This document shows, one piece after another, positions 32,138 to 44,296 of a stretch of 64,000 nucleotides of DNA. Position 1 is the stretch's first letter. Each line of letters starts with the position of its first letter. Position numbers and translations under genes: made by a program. This DNA comes from Tanypteryx hageni (taxonomy: Eukaryota > Arthropoda > Insecta > Odonata > Petaluridae). The stretch is taken from contig CM054114.1 of assembly GCA_028673005.1 (NCBI GenBank), positions 24,519,369 through 24,583,368 of the forward strand. Reading direction: 5' to 3'. Under the pieces are notes generated by a model that was not told the DNA's origin, searched no databases, and worked only from the letters and a program-made list of their open reading frames with translations.

Positions 32138-32203
32138 GTTTCAGTAGTTTATAAAAACATTGGTCTTGTAAACCAAAATAGGGATATTAAATCCCCTAAA
32201 ACT
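32138..32203 (+). tRNA. trnT: NUMT copy 7: tRNA-Thr (TGT)
   Basis: Identical to copy 1. Confidence 0.9.
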
Positions 32204-32222
32204 CTTAATATTTAATTATTAA

Positions 32223-32289
32223 TCAGAGAAGAACTCCATACAATCATCATTAATCTCCAAAATTAATATCTTAATTAAACTATTCTCTG
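32223..32289 (-). tRNA. trnP: NUMT copy 7: tRNA-Pro (TGG)
   Basis: Intact. Confidence 0.9.
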
Positions 32290-32290
32290 T

Positions 32291-32648
32291 ATCAGACAAA
32301 TTCTTTATATATTTCTAGCAGCATTAAATAATTTTCTATTTACTAAAATAAATCACCCTATAAATATAGGTATTATTTTACTATTACAAACATTATTAAT
32401 GTTTAGTAACAGGTTGTATATCCCAAACAGCCTGATTTTCATATATTTTATTTCTTGTTTTTTTGGGTGGCATACTAGTTCTTTTTATTTATATAACAAG
32501 AATTGCTTCAAATGAAATTTTTCAAAAAAGAAATTATTTATTATTATATATATTATTTTCAACAATTTCTTTTATTATTTTATTATTTATTTTATTTATA
32601 GATCCTGTAATAACATCTTTTAATAGAACTGGTGAAACTTTATCATTT
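32291..32648 (+). pseudogene. nad6: NUMT copy 7: ND6, truncated, private frameshift
   Basis: ATTAATATG reads ATTAATG at about 32400, a 2-bp loss that shifts the first third out of frame. Confidence 0.9.
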
Positions 32649-32959
32649 ATAAGAATTATTTTAATTGTTATCACCACTGTAATTATATCAATTTCATCTT
32701 TTATTTCCAAAAAATCCGTAATTGACCGAGAAAAAATATCTCCATTTGAATGCGGATTTGATCCATTTACAACTGCAGGAATTCCCTTCTCTTTACGATT
32801 CTTCTTAATTGCAGTAATCTTCTTAATTTTTAATGTAGAAATTGCCTTATTATTACCAATAATAATAGTAATATAAGAATATCAAATATCAAAACTTGAA
32901 TATGAATTTCAAGAATCTTTTTTATTATTTTATTACTGGGATTATATCATGAATGAAAT
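32649..32959 (+). pseudogene. nad3: NUMT copy 7: ND3
   Basis: Same as copy 1. Confidence 0.9.
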
Positions 32960-33094
32960 TGTACAATTGTATCCTGTGGCGTCTGTGTTGCAGTATCACT
33001 TCCAAACTCACTATAATCTACTGATAACGGCGAAAAGTTATAAACAGAAATTTCAGTTACTCAATCTAAAATTACAGCTTATTTTGTGAACTGA

Positions 33095-36000
33095 CCTAGG
33101 TACTGCCGACCCTCAAGAGAATCATATTTACTGCCGCCCCTTAAGAGAATCCTAGGTACTGCCGCGTTTTTAAGAGAATACTATGTACTACCGCCCCTTA
33201 AGAGAATCCTAGGTACTGCCGCCCCTAAAGAGAATCCTAGGTACCGCCGCCCCTTAAGAGAATCCTAGGTACTGCCGACCCTTAAGAGAATCCCAGGTAC
33301 TGTCGCCCCTTAAGAGAATCCTAGTTACTGCCGGCCCTTAAGAGAATCCTAGGTACTGCAGCCCCTTAAGAGAATCCTAGGTACTGCCGCCCCTTAAGAG
33401 AATCCTAGTTACTGACGCCCCTTAAGAGAATCCTAGGTACTGCCGCCCCTTAAGAGAATCCTTGGTACTGCCGCCCCTTAAGAGAATCCCAGGTACTTTC
33501 GCCCCTTAAGAGAATCCTAGTTACTGCAGCCCCTTAAGAGAATCCTAGGTCATGCCGCCCCTTAAGAGAATCCTAGTTACTGACGCCCCTTAAGAGAATC
33601 CTAGGTACTGCCGCCCCTTAAGAGAATCCTTGGTACTGCCGCCCCTTAAGAGAATCCCAGGTACTGTCGCCCCTTAAGAGAATCCTAGTTACTGCCGCCC
33701 CTTAAGAGAATCCTAGGTACTGACGCCCCTTAAGAGTATCCCAGTTACTGCCGCCCCTTAAGAGAATCCTAGGTACTGCCGCCCCTTAAGAGAATCCTAG
33801 GTACCGCCGCCCCTTAAGAGAATCCTAGGTACTGCCGCCCCTTAAGAGAATCCCAGGTACTGTCGCCCCTTAAGAGAATCCTAGTTACTGCCGCCCCTTA
33901 AGAGAATCCTAGGTACTGCAGCCCCTTAAGAGAATCCTAGGTACTGTCGCCCCTTAAGAGAATCCTTGTTACTGCCGCCCCTTAAGAGAATCCTAGGTAC
34001 TGCCGCCCCTTAAGAGATTCCTTGGTACTGCCGCCCCTTAAGAGAATCCCAGGTACTGTCGCCCCTTAAGAGAATCCTAGTTACTGCCGCCCCTTAAGAG
34101 AATCCTAGGTACTGCCGCCCCTTAAGAGAATCCCAGTTACTGCCGCCCCTTAAGAGAATCCCAGTTACTGCCGCCCCTTAAGAGAATCCTAGTGACTGCC
34201 GCCCCTTATGAGAATCCTAGGTACTGCAGCCCCTTAAGAGAATCCTAGGTACTGCCGCCCCTTAAGAGAATCCTAGGTACTGCCGCCCCTTAAGAGAATC
34301 CCAGTTACTGCCGCCCCTTAAGAGAATCTTAGGTACTGCCGCCCCTTAAGAGAATCCTAGGTACTGCCGCCCCTTAAGAGAATCCTAGGTACTGCCGCCC
34401 CTTAAGAGAATCCTAGGTACTGCCTCCCCTTAAGAGAATCCCCGTTACTGCCGCCCCTTAATAGAATCCTGGGTACTGCCGCCCCTTAAGAGAATCCCAG
34501 TTACTGCCGCCCCTTAAGAGAATCCTAGGTACTGCCGCCCCTTAAGAGAATCCTAGGTACTGCCGCCCCTTAAGAGAATCCTAGGTACTGCCGCCCATTG
34601 AGAGAATCCTATGTACTGCCTCCCCTTAAGAGAATCCTATGTACTGCCGCCCCTTAAGAGAATCCTAGGTACTGCCGCCCCTTAAGAGAATCCCAGTTAC
34701 TGCCGCCCCTTAAGAGAATCCAAGTTACTGCCGCCCCTTAAGAGAATCCTAGGTACTGCCGCCACTTAAGTGAATCCTGGGTACTGCCGCCCCTTAAGAG
34801 AATCATAGGTACTGCCGCCCCTTAAGAGAATCCTAGGTACTGCCGCCACTTAAGAGAATCCTAGGTACTGCCGCCCCTTAAGAGAATCCTAGGTACTGCC
34901 GCCCCTTAAGAGAATCCCAGTTACTGCCGCCCCTTAATAGAATCCTAGGTACTGCAGCCCCTTAAGAGAATCCCAGTTACTTCCGCCCCTTAAGAGAATC
35001 CCAGGTACTGCCGCCCCTTAAGAGAATCCTAGGTACTGCCGCCCCTTAAGAGAATCCCCGTTACTGCCGCCCCTTAATAGAATCCTGGGTACTGCCGCCC
35101 CTTAAGAGAATCCTAGTTACTGCCGCCCCTTAAGAGAATCCTAGGTACAGCCGCCCCTTAATAGAATCCTAGGTACTGCCGCCCCTTAAGAGAATCCCAG
35201 TTACTGCCGCCCCTTAAGAGAATCCTGGTTACTGCCGCCCCTTAAGAGAATCCCAGGTACTGCAGCCCCTTAAGAGAATCCTAGGTACTGCCGCCCCTTA
35301 AGAGAATCCTAGGTACTGCCGCCCCTTAAGAGAATCCTAGGTACTGCCGCCCCTTAAGAGAATCCTAGGTACTGCCGCCCCTTAAGAGAATCCTAGTTAC
35401 TGCCGCCCCTTAAGAGAATCTTAGGTACTGCCGCCCCTTAAGAGAATCCTAGGTACTGCCGCCCCTTAAGAGAATCCTTGGTACTGCCGCCCCTTAAGAG
35501 AATCCCAGGTACTGTCGCCCCTTAAGAGAATCCTAGTTACTGCAGCCCCTTAAGAGAATCCTAGGTACTGCCGCCCCTTAAGAGAATCCCAGTTACTGCC
35601 GCCCCTTAAGAGAATCCCAGTTACTGCCGCCCCTTAAGAGAATCCTAGTGACTGCCGCCCCTTATGAGAATCCTAGGTACTGCAGCCCCTTAAGAGAATC
35701 CTATGTACTGCCGCCCCTTAAGAGAATCCTAGGTACTGCCGCCCCTTAAGAGAATCCTAGGTACTGCCGCCCCTTAAGAGAATCTTAGGTACTGCCGCCC
35801 CTTAAGAGAATCCTAGGTACTGCCGCCCCTTAAGAGAATCCTAGGTACTGCCGCCCCTTAAGAGAATCCTAGGTACTGCCGCCCCTTAAGAGAATCCTAG
35901 GTACTCCAGCCCCTTAAGAGAATCCCATTTACTGCCGCCCCTTAAGAGAATCCTAGGCACTGCCGCCCCTTAAGAGAATCCTAGGTACTGCAGCCCCTTA

Positions 36001-36372
36001 AGAGAATCCCATTTACTGCCGCCCCTTAAGAGAATCCTAGGTACTGCCGCCCCTTAAGAGAATCCTAGGTACTGCAGCCCCTTAAGAGAATCCCATTTAC
36101 TGCCGCCCCTTAAGAGAATCCTAGGTACTGCCGCCCCTTAAGAGAATCCTAGGTACTGCCGCCCCTTAAGAGAATTCTAGGTACAGCCGCCCCTTAAGAG
36201 AATCCTAGGTACTGCCGCCCCTTAAGAGAATCCTAGGTACTGCCGCCCCTTAAGAGAATCCTAGGTACTGCCGCCTTTTTAAGAGAATACTATGTACTAC
36301 CTCCCCTTAAGAGAATCCTAGGTACTGCCGCCCCTAAAGAGAATCCTAGGTACCGCCGCCCCTTAAGAGAAT
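33095..36372. repeat. 28-bp satellite array S8
   Basis: 117 units, the same variant order as S4 plus two units near 36030-36090. Includes GCCCATTGAGAG (34590) and TTAATAG units. A GGTCATGCC unit near 33550 is private. No gene. Confidence 0.97.
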
Positions 36373-37110
36373 TAAATATAATACCTACATAATATAAAAA
36401 ACTAAAAATACGCTTTAATCCATATCCACCTAATTTTAATAAAACCCCTGCTAAAATTATAGAACCAGATACAGGGGCTTCAACATGAGACTTAGGTAAT
36501 CATAAATGAAAAATGAACATAGATATTTTTACTAAAAAAGCAAAAATTAAAGAAATATATAAATAAAAACTAAAATTAAATTGTTGAATAGAAAAAAACA
36601 TAAAAATATTTCATGTATCAAAAGAATAATAAATATTAAAGATAGAAATTAATAAGGGTAATGAAGCAAATAAAGTATAAAACAACAAATAAATTCCTGC
36701 TTGTATACGTTCAGGTTGATAACCTCAACCTAAAATCAAAAAGAATGTGGGAATTAATGATCTTTCAAAAAAGAAATAAAATATAAAAAGTCTATTTCTT
36801 ATAAAAGTTAATATTAAAAATATCAACAAAAAAATATTTGTTAATATAAATAAAATAATAAAATTTTTATTTATATAATAGATATTATAGCCAATAACAT
36901 TAAACAACAAATCCAAAATCTAAGTAAAATTAATCCATATCTTAAAACATCCTCACCCAAATAATAACCCATATTACAAAAATAAGAAGTTATATATCCT
37001 TCAACCAAAAAAAGGAAAGAACCTAAAAACAATAAACAAACTATATTTCAATAACTAGCTAAAAAGGACAAGGGGATCAAAAAGATTACAAACAAAATAA
37101 ATTTTAACAT
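36373..37110 (-). pseudogene. nad4: NUMT copy 8: ND4, 5' half
   Basis: 738 bp. Private ATAGGT to ATAGAT change at about 36522 in the MPMF region. Confidence 0.92.
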
Positions 37111-37385
37111 TGAAGTATATTAAAAGCACTAAAATAATCATTACCATAAGTACCAATTATTGAAACCAAAATAGAAAGACCTAAAGCACCCTCACAAACA
37201 CCAAAATTCAAAAAATATATTAAAAAATATAAATCATAAAATTCCCATAAAAGAATAAAAAACAAGAAATAAAATAAACTAAGAACAATAAATTCCAATC
37301 TTAATAAAGTTGAAAGTAAGTGTTTACGCTTAGAAATGAAAGCCCAAACTCCCCCTCCAGCAAGCACAAAAAAAAACAAAATAAT
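37104..37385 (-). pseudogene. nad4L: NUMT copy 8: ND4L
   Basis: Full length, same protein as copy 1. Confidence 0.92.
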
Positions 37386-37400
37386 AAAAGGTTAACATTA

Positions 37401-37466
37401 GTTTCAGTAGTTTATAAAATCATTGGTCTTGTAAACCAAAATAGGGATATTAAATCCCCTAAAACT
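37401..37466 (+). tRNA. trnT: NUMT copy 8: tRNA-Thr (TGT), mutated
   Basis: AAAACA reads AAATCA, which breaks the last D-stem pair. Confidence 0.88.
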
Positions 37467-37502
37467 CTTAATATTTAATACCCCCCCCCCATTAATTATT
37501 AA

Positions 37503-37569
37503 TCAGAGAAGAACTCCATACAATCATCATTAATCTCCAAAATTAATATCTTAATTAAACTATTCTCTG
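37503..37569 (-). tRNA. trnP: NUMT copy 8: tRNA-Pro (TGG)
   Basis: Intact. Confidence 0.9.
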
Positions 37570-37570
37570 T

Positions 37571-37930
37571 ATCAGACAAATTCTTTATATATTTCTAGCA
37601 GCATTAAATAATTTTCTATTTACTAAAATAAATCACCCTATAAATATAGGTATTATTTTACTATTACAAACATTATTAATATGTTTAGTAACAGGTTGTA
37701 TATCCCAAACAGCCTGATTTTCATATATTTTATTTCTTGTTTTTTTGGGTGGCATACTAGTTCTTTTTATTTATATAACAAGAATTGCTTCAAATGAAAT
37801 TTTTCAAAAAAGAAATTATTTATTATTATATATATTATTTTCAACAATTTCTTTTATTATTTTATTATTTATTTTATTTATAGATCCTGTAATAACATCT
37901 TTTAATAGAACTGGTGAAACTTTATCATTT
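37571..37930 (+). pseudogene. nad6: NUMT copy 8: ND6, truncated
   Basis: Same as copy 1. Confidence 0.9.
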
Positions 37931-38241
37931 ATAAGAATTATTTTAATTGTTATCACCACTGTAATTATATCAATTTCATCTTTTATTTCCAAAAAATCCG
38001 TAATTGACCGAGAAAAAATATCTCCATTTGAATGCGGATTTGATCCATTTACAACAGCAGGAATTCCCTTCTCTTTACGATTCTTCTTAATTGCAGTAAT
38101 CTTCTTAATTTTTAATGTAGAAATTGCCTTATTATTACCAATAATAATAGTAATATAAGAATATCAAATATCAAAACTTGAATATGAATTTCAAGAATCT
38201 TTTTTAGTATTTTATTACTGGGATTATATCATGAATGAAAT
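37931..38241 (+). pseudogene. nad3: NUMT copy 8: ND3
   Basis: As copy 1, with a silent ACT to ACA and a private T to G (TTTTAGTATT) after the frameshift. Confidence 0.9.
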
Positions 38242-38376
38242 TGTACAATTGTATCCTGTGGCGTCTGTGTTGCAGTATCACTTCCAAACTCACTATAATC
38301 TACTGATAACGGCGAAAAGTTATAAACAGAAATTTCAGTTACTCAATCTAAAATTACAGCTTATTTTGTGAACTGA

Positions 38377-39638
38377 CCTAGGTACTGCCGACCCTCAAGA
38401 GAATCATATTTACTGCCGCCCCTTAAGAGAATCCTAGGTACTGCCGCGTTTTTAAGAGAATACTATGTACTACCGCCCCTTAAGAGAATCCTAGGTACTG
38501 CCGCCCCTAAAGAGAATCCTAGGTACCGCCGCCCCTTAAGAGAATCCTAGGTACTGCCGACCCTTAAGAGAATCCCAGGTACTGTCGCCCCTTAAGAGAA
38601 TCCTAGTTACTGCCGCCCCTTAAGAGAATCCTAGGTACTGCAGCCCCTTAAGAGAATCCTAGGTACTGCCGCCCCTTAAGAGAATCCTAGTTACTGACGC
38701 CCCTTAAGAGAATCCTAGGTACTGCCGCCCCTTAAGAGAATCCTTGGTACTGCCGCCCCTTAAGAGAATCCCAGGTACTTTCGCCCCTTAAGAGAATCCT
38801 AGTTACTGCAGCCCCTTAAGAGAATCCTAGGTACTGCCGCCCCTTAAGAGAATCCTAGTTACTGACGCCCCTTAAGAGAATCCTAGGTACTGCCGCCCCT
38901 TAAGAGAATCCTTGGTACTGCCGCCCCTTAAGAGAATCCCAGGTACTGTCGCCCCTTAAGAGAATCCTAGTTACTGCCGCCGCTTAAGAGAATCCTAGGT
39001 ACTGCCGCCCCTTAAGAGAATCCCAGTTACTGCCGCCCCTTAAGAGAATCCTAGGTACTGCCGCCCCTTAAGAGAATCCTAGGTACCGCCGCCCCTTAAG
39101 AGAATCCTAGGTACTGCCGCCCCTTAAGAGAATCCCAGGTACTGTCGCCCCTTAAGAGAATCCTAGTTACTGCCGCCCCTTAATAGAATCCTAGGTACTG
39201 CATCCCCTTAAGAGAATCCTAGGTACTGTCGCCCCTTAAGAGAATCCTAGTTACTGCCGCCCCTTAAGAGAATCCTAGGTACTGCAGCCCCTTAAGAGAT
39301 TCCTTGGTACTGCCGCCCCTTAAGAGAATCCCAGGTACTGTCGCCCCTTAAGAGAATCCTAGTTACTGCCGCCCCTTAAGAGAATCCTAGGTACTGCCGC
39401 CCCTTAAGAGAATCCTTGGTACTGCCGCCCCTTAAGAGAATCCCAGTTACTGCCGCCCCTTAAGAGAATCCTAGTGACTGCCGCCCCTTATGAGAATCCT
39501 AGGTACTGCAGCCCCTTAAGAGAATCCTAGGTACTGCCGCCTTTTTAAGAGAATACTATGTACTACCGCCCCTTAAGAGAATCCTAGGTACTGCCGCCCC
39601 TAAAGAGAATCCTAGGTACCGCCGCCCCTTAAGAGAAT
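38377..39638. repeat. 28-bp satellite array S9a
   Basis: 1,262 bp, same length as S5a. GCCGCCGCTT (38976) and GCATCCCC (about 39205) units reappear in S11a. No gene. Confidence 0.97.
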
Positions 39639-40026
39639 TAAATATAATACCTACATAATATAAAAAACTAAAAATACGCAATAATCCATATCCACCTAAT
39701 TTTAATAAAACCCCTGCTAAAATTATAGAACCAGATACAGGGGCTTCAACATGAGACTTAGGTAATCATAAATGAAAAATGAACATAGGTATTTTTACTA
39801 AAAAAGCAAAAATTAAAGAAATATATAAATAAAAACTAAAATTAAATTGTTGAATAGAAAAAAACAAAAATATTTCATGTATCAAAAGAATAATAAATAT
39901 TAAAGATAGAAATTAATAAGGGTAATGAAGCAAATAAAGTATAAAACAACAAATAAATTCCTGCTTGTATACGTTCAGGTTGATAACCTCAACCTAAAAT
40001 CAAAAAGAATGTGGGAATTAATGATC
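39639..40026 (-). pseudogene. nad4: Truncated NUMT B: ND4 fragment, 388 bp
   Basis: Same breakpoint (AATGATC into CTAGGTACTG) and same alleles as truncated copy A. Confidence 0.92.
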
Positions 40027-42294
40027 CTAGGTACTGCCGCCCCTTAAGAGAATCCTAGGTACTGCCGCCCCTTAAGAGAATCCTAGGTACTGCCGCCCCT
40101 TAAGAGAATCCCCGTTACTGCCGCCCCTTAAGAGAATCCCAGTTACTGCCGCCCCTTAAGAGAATCCCAGGTACTGTCGCCCCTTAAGAGAATCCTAGGC
40201 ACTGCCGCACCTTAAGAGATTCCTTGTTACTGCCGCCCCTTAAGAGAATCCCAGGTACTGTCGCCCCTTAAGAGAATCCTAGTTACTGCCGCCCCTTAAG
40301 AGAATCCTAGGTACTGCCGCCCCTTAAGAGAATCCCAGTTACCGCCGCCCCTTAAGAGAATCCCCGTTACTGCCGCCCCTTAAGAGAATCCTAGGTACTG
40401 CAGCCCCTTAAGAGAATCCTAGGTACTGCCGCCCCTTAAGAGAATCCTAGGTACTGCCGCCCCTTAAGAGAATCCTAGGTACTGCCGCCCATTAAGAGAA
40501 TCTTATCTACTGCCGCCCCTTAAGAGAATCCTAGGTACTGCCGCCCCTTAAGAGAATCCTAGGTACTGCCGCCCCATAAGAGAATCCTAGGTACTGCCTC
40601 CCCTTAAGAGAATCCCCGTTACTGCCGCCCCTTAATAGAATCCTGGGTACTGCCGCCCCTTAAGAGAATCCCAGTTACTGCCGCCCCTTAAGAGAATCCT
40701 AGGTACTGCCGCCCCTTAAGAGAATCCTAGGTACTGCCGCCCCTTAAGAGAATCCTAGGTACTGCCGCCCCTTGAGAGAATCCTATGTACTGCCTCCCCT
40801 TAAGAGAATCCTATGTACTGCCGCCCCTTAAGAGAATCCTAGGTACTGCAGCCCCTTAAGAGAATCCCAGTTACTGCCGCCCCTTAAGAGAATCCAAGTT
40901 ACTGCCGCCCCTTAAGAGAATCCTAGGTACTGCCGCCACTTAAGAGAATCCTGGGTACTGCCGCCCCTTAAGAGAATCATAGGTACTGCCGCCCCTTAAG
41001 AGAATCCTAGGTACTGCCGCCACTTAAGAGAATCCTAGGTACTGCCGCCCCTTAAGAGAATCCTAGGTACTGCCGCCCCTTAAGATAATCCCAGTTACTG
41101 CCGCCCCTTAATAGAATCCTAGGTACTGCAGCCCCTTAAGAGAATCCCAGTTACTTCCGCCCCTTAAGAGAATCCCAGGTACTGCCGAGCCTTAAGAGAA
41201 TCCTAGGTACTGCCGCCCCTTAAGAGAATCCCCGTTACTGCCGCCCCTTAATAGAATCCTGGGTACTGCCGCCCCTTAAGAGAATCCTAGTTACTGCCGC
41301 CCCTTAAGAGAATCTTAGGTACTGCCGCCCCTTAAGAGAATCCTAGGTACTGCCGCCCCATAAGAGATTCCTTGGTACTGCCGCCCCTTAAGAGAATCCC
41401 AGGTACTGTCGCCCCTTAAGAGAATCCTAGTTATTGCCGCCCCTTAAGAGAATCCTAGGTACTGCCGCCCCTTAAGAGAATCCCAGTTACTGCCGCCCCT
41501 TAAGAGAATCCCAGTTACTGCCGCCCCTTAAGAGAATCCTAGTGACTGCCGCCCCTTATGAGAATCCTAGGTACTGCAGCCCCTTAAGAGAATCCTAGGT
41601 ACTGCCGCCCCTTAAGAGAATCCTAGGTACTGCCGCCCCTTAAGAGAATCCTAGGTACTGCCGCCCCTTAAGAGAATCTTAGGTACTGCCGCCCCTTAAG
41701 AGAATCCTAGGTACTGCCGCCCCTTAAGAGAATCCTAGGTACTGCCGCCCCTTAAGAGAATCCTAGGTACTGCCGCCCCTTAAGAGAATCCTAGGTACTC
41801 CAGCCCCTTAAGAGAATCCCATTTACTGCCGCCCCTTAAGAGAATCCTAGGCACTGCCGCCCCTTAAGAGAATCCTAGGTACTGCAGCCCCTTAAGAGAA
41901 TCCCATTTACTGCCGCCCCTTAAGAGAATCCTAGGTACTGCCGCCCCTTAAGAGAATCCTAGGTACTGCCGCCCCTTAAGAGAATCCTAGGTACTGCAGC
42001 CCCTTAAGAGAATCCCATTTACTGCCGCCCCTTAAGAGAATCCTAGGTACTGCCGCCCCTTAAGAGAATCCTAGGTACTGCCGCCCCTTAAGAGAATTCT
42101 AGGTACAGCCGCCCCTTAAGAGAATCCTAGGTACTGCCGCCCCTTAAGAGAATCCTAGGTACTGCCGCCCCTTAAGAGAATCCTAGGTACTGCCGCCTTT
42201 TTAAGAGAATACTATGTACTACCGCCCCTTAAGAGAATCCTAGGTACTGCCGCCCCTAAAGAGAATCCTAGGTACCGCCGCCCCTTAAGAGAAT
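40027..42294. repeat. 28-bp satellite array S9b
   Basis: 81 units. Marker units GCCCATTAAG then ATCTTATCTAC (40487-40515) and TTGAGAG are shared with S11b, which is two units shorter. No gene. Confidence 0.97.
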
Positions 42295-43030
42295 TAAATA
42301 TAATACCTACATAATATAAAAAACTAAAAATACGCTTTAATCCATATCCACCTAATTTTAATAAAACCCCTGCTAAAATTATAGAACCAGATACAGGGGC
42401 TTCAACATGAGACTTAGGTAATCATAAATGAAAAATGAACATAGGTATTTTTACTAAAAAAGCAAAAATTAAAGAAATATATAAATAAAAACTAAAATTA
42501 AATTGTTGAATAGAAAAAAACAAAAATATTTCATGTATCAAAAGAATAATAAATATTAATGATAGAAATTAATAAGGGTAATGAAGCAAATAAAGTATAA
42601 AACAACAAATAAATTCCTGCTTGTATACGTTCAGGTTGATAACCTCAACCTAAAATCAAAAAGAATGTGGGAATTAATGATCTTTCAAAAAAGAAATAAA
42701 ATATAAAAAGTCTATTTCTTATAAAAGTTAATATTAAAAATATCAACAAAAAAATATTTGTTAATATAAATAAAATAATAAAATTTTTATTTATATAATA
42801 GATATTATAGCCAATAACATTAAACAACAAATCCAAAATCTAAGTAAAATTAATCCATATCTTAAAACATCCTCACCCAAATAATAACCCATATTACAAA
42901 AATAAGAAGTTATATATCCTTCAACCAAAAAAAGGAAAGAACCTAAAAACAATAAACAAACTATATTTCAATAACTAGCTAAAAAGGACAAGGGGATCAA
43001 AAAGATTACAAACAAAATAAATTTTAACAT
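42295..43030 (-). pseudogene. nad4: NUMT copy 9: ND4, 5' half
   Basis: 736 bp; lacks the AT pair and has the common frameshift. Private AAAG to AATG near 42560. Confidence 0.92.
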
Positions 43031-43306
43031 TGAAGTATATTAAAAGCACTAAAATAATCATTACCATAAGTACCAATTATTGAAACCAAAATAGAAAGAC
43101 CTAAAGCACCCTCACAAACACCAAAATTCAAAAAATATATTAAAAAATATAAATCATAAAATTCCCATAAAAGAATAAAAAACAAGAAATAAAATAAACT
43201 AAGAACAATAAATTCCAATCTTAATAAAGTTGAAAGTAAGTGTTTACGCTTAGAAATAAAAGCCCAAACTCCCCCTCCAACAAGCACAAAAAAAAAACAA
43301 AATAAT
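43024..43306 (-). pseudogene. nad4L: NUMT copy 9: ND4L
   Basis: Open from GTG at 43287; reads LVGGGVW instead of LAGGGVW. The 10-T run shifts the native start. Confidence 0.91.
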
Positions 43307-43321
43307 AAAAGGTTAACATTA

Positions 43322-43387
43322 GTTTCAGTAGTTTATAAAAACAATGGTCTTGTAAACCAAAATAGGGATATTAAATCCCCTAAAACT
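43322..43387 (+). tRNA. trnT: NUMT copy 9: tRNA-Thr (TGT), stem mismatch
   Basis: ATTGGT reads AATGGT, replacing the first anticodon-stem pair by an A-A mismatch; shared with copy 11. Confidence 0.88.
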
Positions 43388-43422
43388 CTTAATATTTAAT
43401 ACCCCCCCCCATTAATTATTAA

Positions 43423-43489
43423 TCAGAGAAGAACTCCATACAATCATCATTAATCTCCAAAATTAATATCTTAATTAAACTATTCTCTG
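43423..43489 (-). tRNA. trnP: NUMT copy 9: tRNA-Pro (TGG)
   Basis: Intact. Confidence 0.9.
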
Positions 43490-43490
43490 T

Positions 43491-43850
43491 ATCAGACAAA
43501 TTCTTTATATATTTCTAGCAGCATTAAATAATTTTCTATTTACTAAAATAAATCACCCTATAAATATAGGTATTATTTTACTATTACAAACATTATTAAT
43601 ATGTTTAGTAACAGGTTGTATATCCCAAACAGCCTGATTTTCATATATTTTATTTCTTGTTTTTTTGGGTGGCATACTAGTTCTTTTTATTTATATAACA
43701 AGAATTGCTTCAAATGAAATTTTTCAAAAAAGAAATTATTTATTATTATATATATTATTTTCAACAATTTCTTTTATTATTTTATTATTTATTTTATTTA
43801 TAGATCCTGTAATAACATCTTTTAATAGAACTGGTGAAACTTTATCATTT
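43491..43850 (+). pseudogene. nad6: NUMT copy 9: ND6, truncated
   Basis: Same as copy 1. Confidence 0.9.
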
Positions 43851-44161
43851 ATAAGAATTATTTTAATTGTTATCACCACTGTAATTATATCAATTTCATC
43901 TTTTATTTCCAAAAAATCCGTAATTGACCGAGAAAAAATATCTCCATTTGAATGCGGATTTGATCCATTTACAACTGCAGGAATTCCCTTCTCTTTACGA
44001 TTCTTCTTAATTGCAGTAATCTTCTTAATTTTTAATGTAGAAATTGCCTTATTATTACCAATAATAATAGTAATATAAGAATATCAAATATCAAAACTTG
44101 AATATGAATTTCAAGAATCTTTTTTATTATTTTATTACTGGGATTATATCATGAATGAAAT
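43851..44161 (+). pseudogene. nad3: NUMT copy 9: ND3
   Basis: Same as copy 1. Confidence 0.9.
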
Positions 44162-44296
44162 TGTACAATTGTATCCTGTGGCGTCTGTGTTGCAGTATCA
44201 CTTCCAAACTCACTATAATCTACTGATAACGGCGAAAAGTTATAAACAGAAATTTCAGTTACTCAATCTAAAATTACAGCTTATTTTGTGAACTGA

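Larger units (their letters stand above)
31109..33094. repeat. NUMT copy 7, 1,986 bp, C-run-deleted class
   Basis: ND4 site CGC-TTT, AT pair present, tail 32960-33094. Private 2-bp deletion in nad6; nad4L T-run has 10 Ts. Confidence 0.93.
36373..38376. repeat. NUMT copy 8, 2,004 bp, C-run class (10 C)
   Basis: ND4 site CGC-TTT, AT pair present, no hairpin, tail 38242-38376. It combines the ND4 alleles of copies 3-7 with the plain C-run state. Confidence 0.93.
42295..44296. repeat. NUMT copy 9, 2,002 bp, C-run class (9 C)
   Basis: ND4 site CGC-TTT but AT pair missing, a recombinant combination. Ala to Val in ND4L and a trnT stem change are shared only with copy 11. Tail 44162-44296. Confidence 0.93.
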